A DNA stretch of 64,000 nt. It comes from Undaria pinnatifida. Taxonomy: Eukaryota; Sar; Phaeophyceae; Laminariales; Alariaceae. Position numbers and translations under genes: made by a program. The stretch lies in the NCBI GenBank assembly GCA_012845835.1, contig JABAKD010000002.1, positions 15,888,129 to 15,952,128 of the forward strand. Direction: 5' to 3'. Each line of letters opens with the position of its first letter. Within the stretch, counting starts at the first letter, position 1. Positions 52,893-64,000 of this stretch are shown piece after piece. Under the pieces are notes generated by a model. It worked only from the letters and a program-made list of their open reading frames with translations. It ran no database searches and was not told where the DNA came from.

Positions 52893-53368
52893 CTGACCAG
52901 AAAAAAGGTAAAAGATTGTTAGCAACACGAGAAAGACACAGTTCATTGTTATTGCCGGCCCATTCGCACAAACCGAGAAATTTCAAGCTCGCGACACTAA
53001 CGGCAACCAAAAAAGTCACAACACAACATTGAAGACCGACTCCCGACTACCCTCGAACATTCCCGCGACACCCCACTCCCGCCGTGATCGTGCAACCCAT
53101 TCGTTTCCAAGGCCTTAGGGGTGAGGCAGGTACGACATGCCGGCACAACAGATCTCGATCGTCTTCACGTGTGTGTCTCCGTCCATCTTTTCGCACAACC
53201 TGTACGTGGCGAATGAAAATAAACCAGGAACCGGCGCCAACGGGATTAACTGGTATATCGGTATGATGTTGCTGGTTTAACTCGCGAGGGCGAGAAAAAA
53301 GAAATGCGAGCTCACGATCGGGAATATTCAGGACAATACCAAATCAATGCATACGAAGTAGAACTCAC

Positions 53369-56300
53369 CTAGCCCTCTTCCAGCAACTTCTTTAACGGTC
53401 TCGTTTTGGTCGTCGCTGAGTCTTTCCAGAAGTCCGATCGTGTTCTCGACAACGCCAGGCGACGCTTTGGCACCCGAAATGGTGAGGACTTCCACCAGAG
53501 CTTCAAGCATTGTCTCTTTTACGGCGGCCTCAGTTGCAGACGACGCCCCTGACGCCAGGTCGGAAATGAGTGGGTCCACTCGAGAAGTCAACCGCATAAG
53601 CTGGCCGAGCGCGTTCAGACCTTGCTTCCTAACGATTCTGCTGGAATCCCCAAGTGCCTTTACAAACGTCGTCTGCAGTTGAGGGACAAAGGGCTTGAGG
53701 CTCGCGCCGCCCTTGCTCAGCAGCAAGCCAAGGGTTTGAAGAATTGCAGCTTTTACCCCTGGAGGAAACCTGTCACCCACGATACGAATCAGTGGCCCCG
53801 TGATCTTGATCAAAAAAGGCTGGAGGAATTTGGTCGAGGTCACCTCCACAAGCTCGCCAATGCCTGATGCTGCCGCCTCTCGCACCTCGGGGCTGCCATA
53901 CATCAGTCCCTGTTGGTACATAGGTAACAACGGTTCCAAGCCCTTGGGTATGTTGACACCGGGAAGGAAAAACTCAGCCCCAGTTCCGCCCCCTCCTTTT
54001 CTGTGGCGCGTGTCACTCACAATCGACGCGATTATGCTTCTAGCAAAGGTGAGGTGTGGAACAAGCTCTTCCGCAGACACCCTGGTGTTTAGAGCCTTCA
54101 AGGCCGACCAGACCGCGAGAAGAACAGCCTCGTTTCCATCTACCAAACGCTGCAGGAGCTCCTTGAGAATTTGGTCAACCCGTCCTTCAAAGTCCGCCTC
54201 CGTCCCACGCAAAAATTGTTCCACCAGCCAGACTGCCCATTTTCGCTCACGGGCGTCTTTACTCGTCATCTGACGAGTCATCTCGTTGCAGAGCCAGTTA
54301 ACCCCAATAGTCTCGACCTTTGACACCAGGGTTGACGCTGCTTGCTTGAGTGCCTCGAGGCTCTCGCTTTCGGAGCACTCGTTGACACCATCCGCGCGCG
54401 CCAACTCTGCCACAACAGCCGGGACAATAACAACGAGGTGCGCGTGGATGGAGCCGCCTGTTACTTCCGCAACCGCTCCCAAGGCCCGAGCGTTAGCTGC
54501 TGAAATCGGCGAAGCAACCAGCTTCGGGATAAGGTATGGCAGAAGGTCTCGAGGGCGAAGCTGCAAAACTTCTTTCAGGCCGAACACAGCCCGATCTCTT
54601 GCGCTAGATGCACTCTGGTTGTCACCCTCCTGCCCGAGCTGTTTGAGCAAAGAGGGGACCACGTGCTCGATCGAGCGGACACCCACAGCCTTGTAAAGGC
54701 TGTGAAACGCCTGCGCAGATTGCTCCCGTACCTCGGCACTTGGGTCGCATAAAGCGTCCTGGATCGCTGGCACCAACGTGTCGATGAACTCCTCCACCTG
54801 GCGTGGCGTAGCGCAATCCATTATTTCGGCCAGTCCCAAGCACACACCCTGCCGCATGTTTTCGTCTCCCGCCTCTAGCCCTTCGCGCAAAAACGGCACC
54901 ACCTCTGGCAAAACCTGATCGCCCAGCTTTTTGACTATGTCTCCCAGAGCACGCCCCGCAACGGTGCGCTTGTCCGGGTGTCCACTAGCGAGGGCTGTCA
55001 CAATCTGGCTTGTGAGAAGCGGAAGGATCTCGCGGAGGGCTTTAGGAGTGTTTGGCACAACCGTCTTCCACACCTGAAGGGCACTCTGTCGAACGACAGC
55101 GCTCGTGTCCGACCTGATGAGATACAGCGACGCCAGGATGCTGTTGCGTCGGTCAAGACCAAGAGCTTCCTCGATTGCTTCACCTGCTCGCGTGCTACCT
55201 CGCGCGTCATCCTCTGCGGCACCATCGTTGAGAGCCACCTCCTTAGTGTCGCCGATAAGATACAGCAGATCTCCAAGAAGTTGGACCGAACTCTGTCTAA
55301 TGCGCCAGTTGTCGTCAAAGAGCCCATCCTCAAGAGCGGGTAGAAGCTGATCCGCATGGGTTTTCCCGTGGGTTGACACAAGCACCTGCCCAGAGCGAAG
55401 AGCAACCTCCCGGACAGCTTCCACCTCATCACTGAGGCCTGCAAGGACGACCGGTAGAGCCAGGGGAATGACAGGTGCAAAATCTTTCCCCATTGCTCCT
55501 GGAAGGAAGCACAATACCCACAGGACCCCCTCCCGCACAGAGCCTTTCGGATGAGCAGCCAAAGGCAGAAGGTCTTCCAGGACAGACGTCGCGCGGTGCA
55601 CACCCAACACGACCAGCACTTCAGAGAGAGCCTGCGCACCCCCACTACGCTCTGACGAGCTGCTGTCTGCTTTCAAGGTTTCTATCAGCCATGGCACAAC
55701 GTCTCCAACCTTGTCTTCGCCCATGCCCAGTACAAGAGCTGACAATGCCTTCGCAGCTGTAGCCCGTACGTCTGGGATGGGGTCCACGCAGGTGGCCTTC
55801 AGTCCGGGCAAAATGACTGCCAGGTATGGCAGCAAGTCCTTCGCCTCGGAGATCATGCTGCATGTGTTGCCAGTGATAAGAGCCGCTTTTCGCTTGACGT
55901 CTGCCGATCGGTCTTTAAGGCCACGCTGCAGCACGGGCACCAACAGCGCAAGGGAAGGCGCGTCGATGGAATGCATGAACTCACACGCCAGCAGTGCCTC
56001 CAGTGCCCCTCTAGTGTACTTGGAAGGGTCGGACAATGCCGACATTAGAGTCATCGAAAGGCTTGCCACCTCAGGGTTGCGGATCACAGAGCCGATGTCC
56101 TCCAGAGCTTTGCGCCCAGAGTCGCGGACCTTGGGGTGAGTATCCGCGAAAGCGTCCGTCAGCTTCGGGACGATCATGGGGAGGGAATCAGCAAGCTGAC
56201 GAGGCGCGCAATACGCCATAGAACCCAAAAGCTCAATGGCCCCTTGCTTCGTCCTCCATGCAGAGTCAGATAAAGACTTGAGAATCGCCGGAAGGATGAG

Positions 56301-58614
56301 CTTCACACCGTGGGCAGATAGCTTGGACATGATCGCCCTTGCGCAATCATGCGCGGCCTCGCGTACGTGATTGGATGCGTCACCAAAGCACTTGAGCAGG
56401 TGTGGCAGTATGACGATCACGTAGGGCTCAAACAAAAGCCCAAGCCGCACACACATGCACTCGAACGCACACAGAGCCCCCTGTTTAGCCTGGAAGCTGG
56501 ATCCCTTGCAAGCCACCTCCAGCGTGCTGATAACCTGGTGTTTCTTAATGGTGGCAATTCCAAGCCCCTTGACCACTGCCGCCACTCCGAAAGCTGCGCC
56601 CCTCCTCTCACCATACGACCGCCCCCCCACACAACGATCGAGGAGCTGCTTTAGAAGTTCAGGGCCCCGTTCTTTGATAACCGGAGTCTTCATCAGGGGT
56701 GCGAGGCAGTCTGACACCGCGATTTGCACAGATTCGGAAGGGGTGGAGAGAGCTCCTACTAGAGTTTGGACGATGGACACAACTTTTGGGTTTTCCTTGT
56801 CCAGGTGCTTGGCCGCACAGCCCATGAAGACAACAGCACCTTCCCTCCTCCAGTCGAAACACTGTGCATCTTCACTCTTGCGGGGTCTCTCGGCCATAAC
56901 TGCTTCGCAGATCTCCAAAAAAACCACGACGCCGTCTTCTCCGTACGCGGTGATAAGCGCCACACCAGCTGCGAGTGCATGCCCCCTGACCCTCGAATCG
57001 TAGTCAGCCAATCCGTGCTCAACGAGAAAGGAGAAAGCATCATGCACAGCACTCTCGCTGCCTTTGTCAAATGCTCGTGCCTCACCAATAGCTTTGAGAG
57101 TTACGGCTACACCCGCTCGAGTTAAACGCCCAGCGTCTACTTTTGACGCAGAGCTCGTTTCCCCGCCCATGGGTGTCGCAAAGAACTTGTCCTCGTCGAA
57201 GTTGGAATCGCTTAGATTTTTGGCCGGGGGGGGCACATTATCGCGATACAGCCCGTACAGACGTTCTAGCAACGGAGCACTTGAGTCGGGGTGCTCTCGT
57301 ATTCCACCAGCCAACGCGCGAGCTGCTGCATCCCGCACATGCGTCTGGCTATTCGAGATGAGCGTCACTAGCGGTGCAGTGAAACCTGCCGAAAGAGAAG
57401 ATTCCATTGCATCCCACACCTCACTCGCAAGCTCTGCATTATCCTCGTCAGCATCAAACCGGCTGAGCCAGAGACGGCTCTCCACCAGCGGGTTTCCCGT
57501 AAGCACCTGTCCATCCAACACCATCATCATTACCGATTCAAGGCAAGCCAGTCTTACATGGCGTGCCTCGCTCAACAAGCCATCGCTTCCGAGAAGTGGG
57601 CCCCACTCACACGTGTTTAATGCAGGGGCGGTGCAAACGGAGGCAAGAATGGCGTCGGGAGTTGGCTCAACTTGAGGGAATCTGTCGACCACCTTCAGGA
57701 TCCCCTCGATCATGAATTTACGCAAGTCACGCAAAACTGCTTTTTCGTTCGGGGCACCTCCCTCCATATTGGCGTGGATGGACACAACCTTCAGAGCGCT
57801 TGAGCACTGCGCCGCAGACGGCGGGTTGTTAAGCACCTCGCGCAAAACGGGGAAGATGAGCGCCAGAGTGTGTTGTTCCAAGGGAGCTTCCGACACGCAC
57901 GCTTCAACGACGAACTTCAAGCATTCGTTCACCACCGCAAAACGACCAGCGGTGCCTGCATGCAGTTGCACAGCTCGTAGGGCAGACGCTACCAGCGATG
58001 AGCAACCGGGAAGCTCCTCCGACGCCGTCAAGGCGAGCGTCTCGACGCAAGCCTGTGCTTCCGTTTCGAGCAAACTCCAGCCAAGCAAAGGAACGACGAC
58101 AGGAAGGACACGGGGGATGCAACAGAAGCCGATCTCGGGACACGATTGAAATCCTGACCGTAATCCCGCAAGCGATGCTGCAGCACGATGCCGAATACCT
58201 CCAACTCTGTCGCGTATCACCGCCTCCTTTTCGAGCTGCTGTGCCATCGCCTCCCTATCTGCCTTGTTGTTCGCTTCCACGTCATTTTTCGGGCCACCAG
58301 ACGAGCCCTGCGCTTTCCCCCTCGATCCAATTTCTGCGCGGACACGCTCCTCCCATTCTGCTTCTTCGGCATCCTTTCCACGCCTGCTTGCGTTCTTACT
58401 GGCTGTGGCAACCTGCTTCTTGTGAGATGCCGGAGAAGCATATGCGGTGTTAGCAGGAGTGAAGAAGATATTTACGTCCTCCGTGGATAGCGTCCGTAGC
58501 TCCGCGTCTTCAAGGACTGCCAAGAGAGCTGGAAACACTAACTCTGCGACGACCTCCGATCCGCGTGCGCCACACGTTGATCCCAACGACCCTAGAGCCC
58601 ATTGAGCAGATAAC
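53369..58614 (-). CDS. GCN1: GCN1 central-to-C-terminal exon, 5.2 kb
   Basis: One uninterrupted exon of 5,246 bp encodes about 1,748 residues of HEAT repeats, including the eEF3-like region and the C-terminal GCN2-binding area. Acceptor '...GTCTAG' at 58615; donor GTGAGT at 53368. It is far longer than the other exons (46-894 bp). Confidence 0.93.
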
Positions 58615-61600
58615 CTAGACGTCGAAAGGGTGGAATAAGGAGGTGCCGTCGAGATTACGCCATTGAATCGCGAACAATGAACACCAAGGTCAAATTTCTT
58701 AGTATAGACCAGTTTATGATCTGCTGCGGTTGTTGAGCAGCGGTCGTGAATTCAATCCTCAGTAGTACGTCCGTATCAGGTATCAGGTATACGACATGCA
58801 ATCTACAGTAATGTACCTCGATTCCGAGCTGAAAAAAAATCGATGCCAGTAGGTAAAACGTCACGAATACAAAGAGCGGGCAAGGACAGCCGCTGAAACC
58901 ACAACAAGTTTCAAACCGAAGAAACCGGGCACTCGTGCAAGCTCCCTTGCAACAATGAGCGGACCATCGCACGGCGATTTTATTTTCCCACGAGATATTT
59001 TGAGAAAAGGAAGGAAAAAAATCAAGTTCAAATTTGGACATTCTCCACGAAACAAAACTGCGCACCTGTCAGACTTCACTTGGCTCTGCATCGCGCTGAT
59101 CAGCCTCGCCGTGACGTTCGCCGCAATGGCTCCATCCTGCAAAAGCTTGTCAATTTCTTTCTCGCCACCAAACGCTCGTCTTGCGATACCTCCCCACACC
59201 GATTTCGCGCCTTTTGCTGAGTGGCTTACTAGCGGATGGTGCCCAAGTAGTAGCGCGTTTGCGAACGCGTCACCAGGTGCAAAGTCTCCAAGGACGCTAC
59301 ACAAAGCCGCCGCGAAGCGGTTTGGAGGTGGTAGCTCTAGCTTTCCGTCATCTTTGTTCGAAGATGGCAACGAGATAATATTGGCCCGCGATCCCTCGGC
59401 GGCAGCGGTTGTATCAACGACCTGTGCCCACACGCGAGACAGATGCGTCACGTTCACATCCACAAGAAACACAAAATGTGTCCTTCGTACACAAGCATAC
59501 AAGGTACGCATCGTATTTCAGCGATGTGTCGAGATTAATAAGCATACATACGCCTGGTAGCTGGGTCGATCGTCTATACCGTGAAACTGGCTCCAGCGTT
59601 TCGCCACGCCCCTAAATGGGGTAAGTACAAGGTTGGTTGTCATGCTCGTCTACACTCTCACCTTCTGGCACGCCCTAAGCAGCGTGGCCTGAGCTCCATC
59701 GACAGCGTTGCAGATATCTAGAGCAACGTCCAGCGCCACCCGTCTCACTTCCCGATCAGGAAGAAGCATGCATTGCACCAACGCAAGAGAAGACGCATCC
59801 GAGAAAAGCTGCACACCAGCTACAAGTCCACGCCGATCGCCTGCGGCCATGTTACGCTTCGTACTCAGCCCAATGACCTGGCACAAGGCTATGCAAACGT
59901 GCGGCGCCAAAGGCCCAGCAGCTGCTCCGACCAGAGCCACGTCCGCGAAATGCGGTGCAATGACACCGGCAGGGAAAAAGCACGACCCCTGGTCATTGAA
60001 AGCACGCCACGGGAATGCCCCATCAACCTGGTCCACCAACGAGGCCTCTGCAGCAGCGGTCTCCAAAACGGCCTTGGCGCCGTATATAGCTTCTGGGTGA
60101 TAAATGTTCGGTTTCTTGGCGCCGACCTCAACACGCGCCAGCAGGTCCGGCACAAGCGCTGCGAGCTGAGGGCAGAGAGGGGTGCACCCGCTCAACTGGC
60201 TCGCAGCGGCAGCGAACATGGTAACTGTAGGCCGGGAACCTGACCGGAGTCCGTCCTTGAGAGATTTGAGGAGACTCGTCGGGATGGCATCTAGCGCCAG
60301 AGCCCAGCGTGCCAAGCAACCGAGACCAATAGCCCGTGTGTCTTCGTGCGATTCTTTTTCCACCGCTGGCAAAAGTGCATTGCTAGCACAAGTCGCCAAT
60401 GACGCCAACCGCTCCGCAGGCATCTTGATTGCAGCAACACCTTGTCGAACCCCTTCCAGCGCCATGAACACGCAGTGTCGTTGATACCATTGCGCCATCA
60501 CCCCGGACTTGCCGCTCAAGACATCGCCCAGCTCCGAAACTAGCAACTGTTGCGCCTGATAATCACGAAGGCGGGGGAATCAAGAGTTAACGTTGGTGTT
60601 ACGGATTCATGCTAGTGGGTCGTAACAGAATAACGCATCAATAAAAAAAAGGGGAACCAAAAACAGAACGAGCGGCGCGCACACCTCTGGGGAGCCACAA
60701 CGCTTCGCCAAATTGCCCGTTAGCTCCACCGCGAGGCGGCGCACATGCTCCTTTGGCGACCGGAGCTGTCGCAGAACCGGTTGGAGAAAAATGCCAATAT
60801 AGGCGCTTAAGTCGATGTTGACATGTTCCACAAGCGAGGCCACCGCGCCCAACACGCTGTCGGGATTTTTTTTTTGGAGCTTCTCAAGCACCGGCTGCAC
60901 AACCCCAGAGAAATGGTCGGGCGTCAGCGATGCTAGAAGAGCGCTTAAGCTGGCCAGTTTGTACGGCTCGCTGCAGCCACCCTTTGCAGCTAAAGCGTCG
61001 CGGGCATAAACCGCCAGCATGCGATGTTGGATGGCTTCTGCAAACAGTGCACACGACAAGCAGTGTACACGGCGGACGAATTTAGAAAGTGTGCAATGGC
61101 AGATACCCGATTCTGAAAAGTACATCGTACAGATAATGGCAATTCTACGGTCGATCAACATAGCATTCACCCCGAGCGAAAACAACAAAAAACACCATTA
61201 CATCAACGCGTTCGGCAACGACGGCCAAATATGGTCGGAAATACCTTGGGGGTCATAAAACAGCTAGAGATCAAAAGCTACATTAGTTTTCGAATAGAGC
61301 AACAGAGCGGGTTGAACCCAAGATACAGAAAGCATTCGAGTGTTAATTTAGTACAATATGCGAGACCTGGGGCAACACAAGCGGTGACAATCATTAATTG
61401 GCACCAATGGCCACATACCGCACCTTAAATTGGGCACCTGGTTGTATTTCATTGGCTCTTGTAAAAACATACGAACTACAAGGCGCGTCGCTCCGCGGGG
61501 AGCATTCGCCACCCTACGCTTGCTCAGGAATGAATCATAGAACGAATTATGTGAAGCGGACAGGTCCACGATTGATTGTAGGTGCAAAAAGGCAGCTTGA

Positions 61601-63195
61601 AAATGCCAGAGGCTCGCCGCCATGCTCCAGAACACAAGCCGGACGGCACATGCATGAGCATACCGTATATATACCTGGTATCTTGCTGTAGTACTTGCCA
61701 TGTAGATGTGTGTGACTACAAAGCTTTAGTCTCTACTATTAATATTAGGGTGACGGGTCGGCACGTACACTGTGTGTGGGTGGAAAAAGCAGTTGAATAA
61801 AACAAACAGCAACGCGGAACATGTGGTTTAAGTGGCAGCAGAGAGACGGCTGTTGGTAACTCACAGCAGTCACCAATTTCAAGATATTACAGGCCAAAAA
61901 AAGTTAATCACGTCTAGACGGCGGTCCGTCACAGGGCTGAGTGCCAGCGGTACTTGGAAAACATTGAAATTAGCTGTTGGCGGCTGTCCAACGTGATATT
62001 CACAGAAAAACAACAGCAAGTTAGAAAGAAAAGATATATGGTGGCTCTCACTTCACATGCTCATGTTTGATAGCTCGCGATCTCGCACTCCGCTGTCTAG
62101 TCGACACGAACGTATTGCTGTATGTGCTTTGCTGCTCTGTGCAGGGCCGATTGCAGGCTGTTCAGCTGTGCTTGCGGTATGTAGATACTGCTGTGGCTAT
62201 CGGAGCTGGGTTTGTGCCTTCACTTCGTGGTGTTCGCAGAAAAAGCAGGCTAAAAATTAAACAAAAAATAATTAATAAAGAGGAAAAAAATAGTCCAGAG
62301 GATTCGGAAATATAATTTCCCTGTCGACAATTAAGAGCTGAGAATAATCCGAGATGCCAGAGAAGTGCCGAGGGCGACTTCCGAACGCATCGGCTTTGTA
62401 GTAAGTAAGTGAGTCTATTATACGAAATCAGCACAGGACAGCAAAGCACAGGACAGCAAAGCACAGGACAGCAAAGCACAGGACAGCAAAGCACAGGACA
62501 GCAAAGCACAGCAGCAAACTTACTGATTTGCAAATGAAAGGCAGGCGAACCATCGACGAAAGCGAAGTTTTAGGCGATCGAAGAACTGCACGGCGTACTG
62601 AACGAAGGATTGTCACAGCAAAAGACGCCAATATATCTCACCCTTGTGCTCGGGAAGCGAGAGGGCAAAGGCGGTAACTGCAGAAAGCGCCACCAAGCTG
62701 TCGCCACTGCGGTCGTCAGCGGTCAGTACGTCCAGATACACCTCGATCAAGCTTGGGCGTGACCTAAGACATCCTTTCAAGATCCTCGTAGCGCTCGATA
62801 AGATGCGTGCATCGCCGCTTGCACCGATCCTTTCATGGACATGCGCCTGGGCGGATATGAGTCTACGAACCCACTCTGGCACTTCAGCTTGGGCTTCCGT
62901 GGGTGCCGTAGCTTCAACCAGAATACGAGCGACGCGAAGGAGTGCGAGCTGAGCTTTGCCGTCCGCCGCCGAAGTGACCATACCTGCAGCAGTCATAGAG
63001 GAAGGTTCCTAAGTGGTTACATGATACGTATAATACCAGTTTAAAAATATAGAGTACAGACTATCCCGCGGATAGCAGAAATATCTTAATGGTACATAAC
63101 CTGAGAGTGCAGCTCTGCGTTTAACGGTAGCGTGAAACCGTGTACTCACCTTTAATGAGACAAGGATGAGTGAGCAGCGCGAGGCCGTTTCTTGC
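53369..63195 (-). CDS. GCN1: GCN1, activator of the eIF2-alpha kinase GCN2 (5' partial)
   Basis: GCN1 is a cytosolic, ribosome-bound HEAT-repeat protein that passes the uncharged-tRNA signal to GCN2 in amino-acid starvation. Exons read on the minus strand: 63195-63150, 62983-62642, 61037-60685, 60555-59662, 59421-59066 and 58614-53369. Junctions are GT-AG with matching phases (0/1, 1, 1/0, 0, 2, then 1). Diagnostic parts include the Lys/Glu-rich linker after 'STEDVNIFFTPA', the eEF3-like block 'YGERRGAAFGVAAVVKGLGI', 'AWRTKQGAIELLGSMAYCAP', and 'HSIDAPSLALLVPVLQRGLK' followed by 'LPGLKATCVDPIPDVRATAA'. About 2,410 residues are present against about 2,670 for yeast and human, so the N-terminal exons lie past the right edge. 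The last exon is uncertain. Confidence 0.95.
62431..62515. repeat. 15-bp minisatellite in a GCN1 intron
   Basis: 'CACAGGACAGCAAAG' is repeated about five times head to tail inside the 1.6-kb intron (61038-62641). Confidence 0.9.
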
Positions 63196-64000
63196 CTACA
63201 AGTGCGGTAAAAAAGCCACTTCAATGCGGGATGCGCACAGGCTGGGAGTGTTATTGAATACCAGGTATTAATAGTATGTACGTCTGTCTGCCTATCTGTT
63301 CGTCTACTAAGCTATCAATCATTGCGAGAGTTGTACGTGGCCAGTTTCCAAACTCCGGCGTCTACAGAAGCGAACGACATTCACTAACGGGTGGAACATG
63401 TTTCGTCGCATGCCGTCTTGAGTTTGGAACGCAGTGTTTTTTTATTTTTGTGCCGTAATTTGAACGCGGCGAGGTTAATTCGTTTATCATGTCGAAAGCA
63501 TACAGCCTGCTGCATGTATCAGGCCGCCATGCCTTGTGTACCTTTCTACTAGTAATAAGGTTGACGGCGTGACGGCGCAACCGATCGAACGGCGGCGCGA
63601 GCGACGGCGCAAGCGACGACGGCGTTCCAAGGCCAACAACTCTTAATCGAGAGACGAGGTCGATCTCTCGGGCGGCCGAGCGATGTGCTTCCGACCGTGT
63701 AATCATGACGTATTTTAGCCATACAGCTTGTCGCACGTAAATGCTCGTAAAAACAAATGCCGTTACGTAACATATTGTCCAAGCACGGTTCTCCGCCGGA
63801 ATGGGGTTGACTTGATATGAATTTATATTCCGGGGGCGTCGCAAGTCGAAAAGGGGGAACTTACGCGTTTCAACTATATATGAGCTACTGTTTATGCTAG
63901 TGCTGTATGCGTCGTGTACCTGGTACTTGGAAGTTTGAGGCCCGACGGAGTGTGCTTGATTGTTGCATTGGACGTGAAAAGGTTGTCGTGGGTCCATCTC
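63196..64000 (-). other. GCN1 upstream intron(s); no exon assigned
   Basis: The remaining N-terminal GCN1 exons are not evident here. A GTAAGT near 63868 on the minus strand could be a donor, but the sequence before it does not resemble GCN1. A 211-residue minus-strand ORF (63997-63362) has no family features. Confidence 0.4.

Noticed and set aside
57064-58149. Plus-strand ORFs across the GCN1 exon
   Set aside because: Shadows of the minus-strand GCN1 coding sequence.
63362-63997. 211-residue minus-strand ORF at the right edge as a GCN1 exon
   Set aside because: No similarity to the HEAT-repeat N-terminus and no supporting acceptor; more likely intron.
1-64000. CRISPR arrays, rRNA operons, bacterial-type operons or Shine-Dalgarno sites
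   Set aside because: None seen; repeats are transposon- or satellite-like and the window is eukaryotic.

Overview
The window is eukaryotic nuclear DNA, most likely from a stramenopile and probably a brown alga. It has a multi-exon housekeeping gene with GT-AG introns, three chromodomain/Ty3-type LTR retroelements, a 'LHSGRIGGA' tyrosine recombinase of a kind known from stramenopiles, SINEs and MITEs. There is no prokaryote-style gene packing. The species assignment is inference; nothing here names the organism.

Layout. (1) 0-25 kb is an accessory region of broken genes on both strands: a thaumatin-like gene, a small membrane protein, a Cys-rich protein, an ankyrin-repeat protein, a very long coiled-coil protein split by a MITE, an amplified NLS/poly-Ala module followed by a J-domain, a BRO/MSV199-like protein with a single stop, a RING-like protein and a multi-TM protein. 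Tandem arrays lie between them. The mix resembles large-DNA-virus accessory genes, so an endogenous giant-virus (phaeovirus-like) relic is a reasonable hypothesis, but no core viral gene (capsid, polymerase, packaging ATPase) was seen. (2) 25.56-35.51 kb is a Ty3/gypsy retrotransposon with nearly identical 441-bp LTRs but a frameshifted interior, carrying an inserted SINE. (3) 36.3-42.6 kb holds a tyrosine recombinase relic, a minus-strand Ty3 fragment split by an 849-bp TIR element, a second SINE copy and a foldback inverted repeat. (4) 42.63-46.30 kb is a short LTR element (gag-protease-chromodomain, with RT/RNase H/integrase missing) with a 4-bp target duplication. (5) 46.5-53 kb has a PIF1-type helicase fragment, a hypothetical coiled-coil ORF, a small two-TM ORF and dispersed repeats. 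(6) From 53.4 kb to the right edge, on the minus strand, lies the one clearly intact host gene: GCN1, the HEAT-repeat activator of the eIF2-alpha kinase GCN2. It has at least six exons with matching phases and a 5.2-kb central exon; its N-terminal exons lie beyond the window.

The uninterrupted 5.2-kb GCN1 exon argues that the frameshifts and stops in the rest of the window are mostly real decay and not sequencing errors. I see no operon-like logic; the left part looks like a graveyard of acquired genes and transposons beside a conserved gene.
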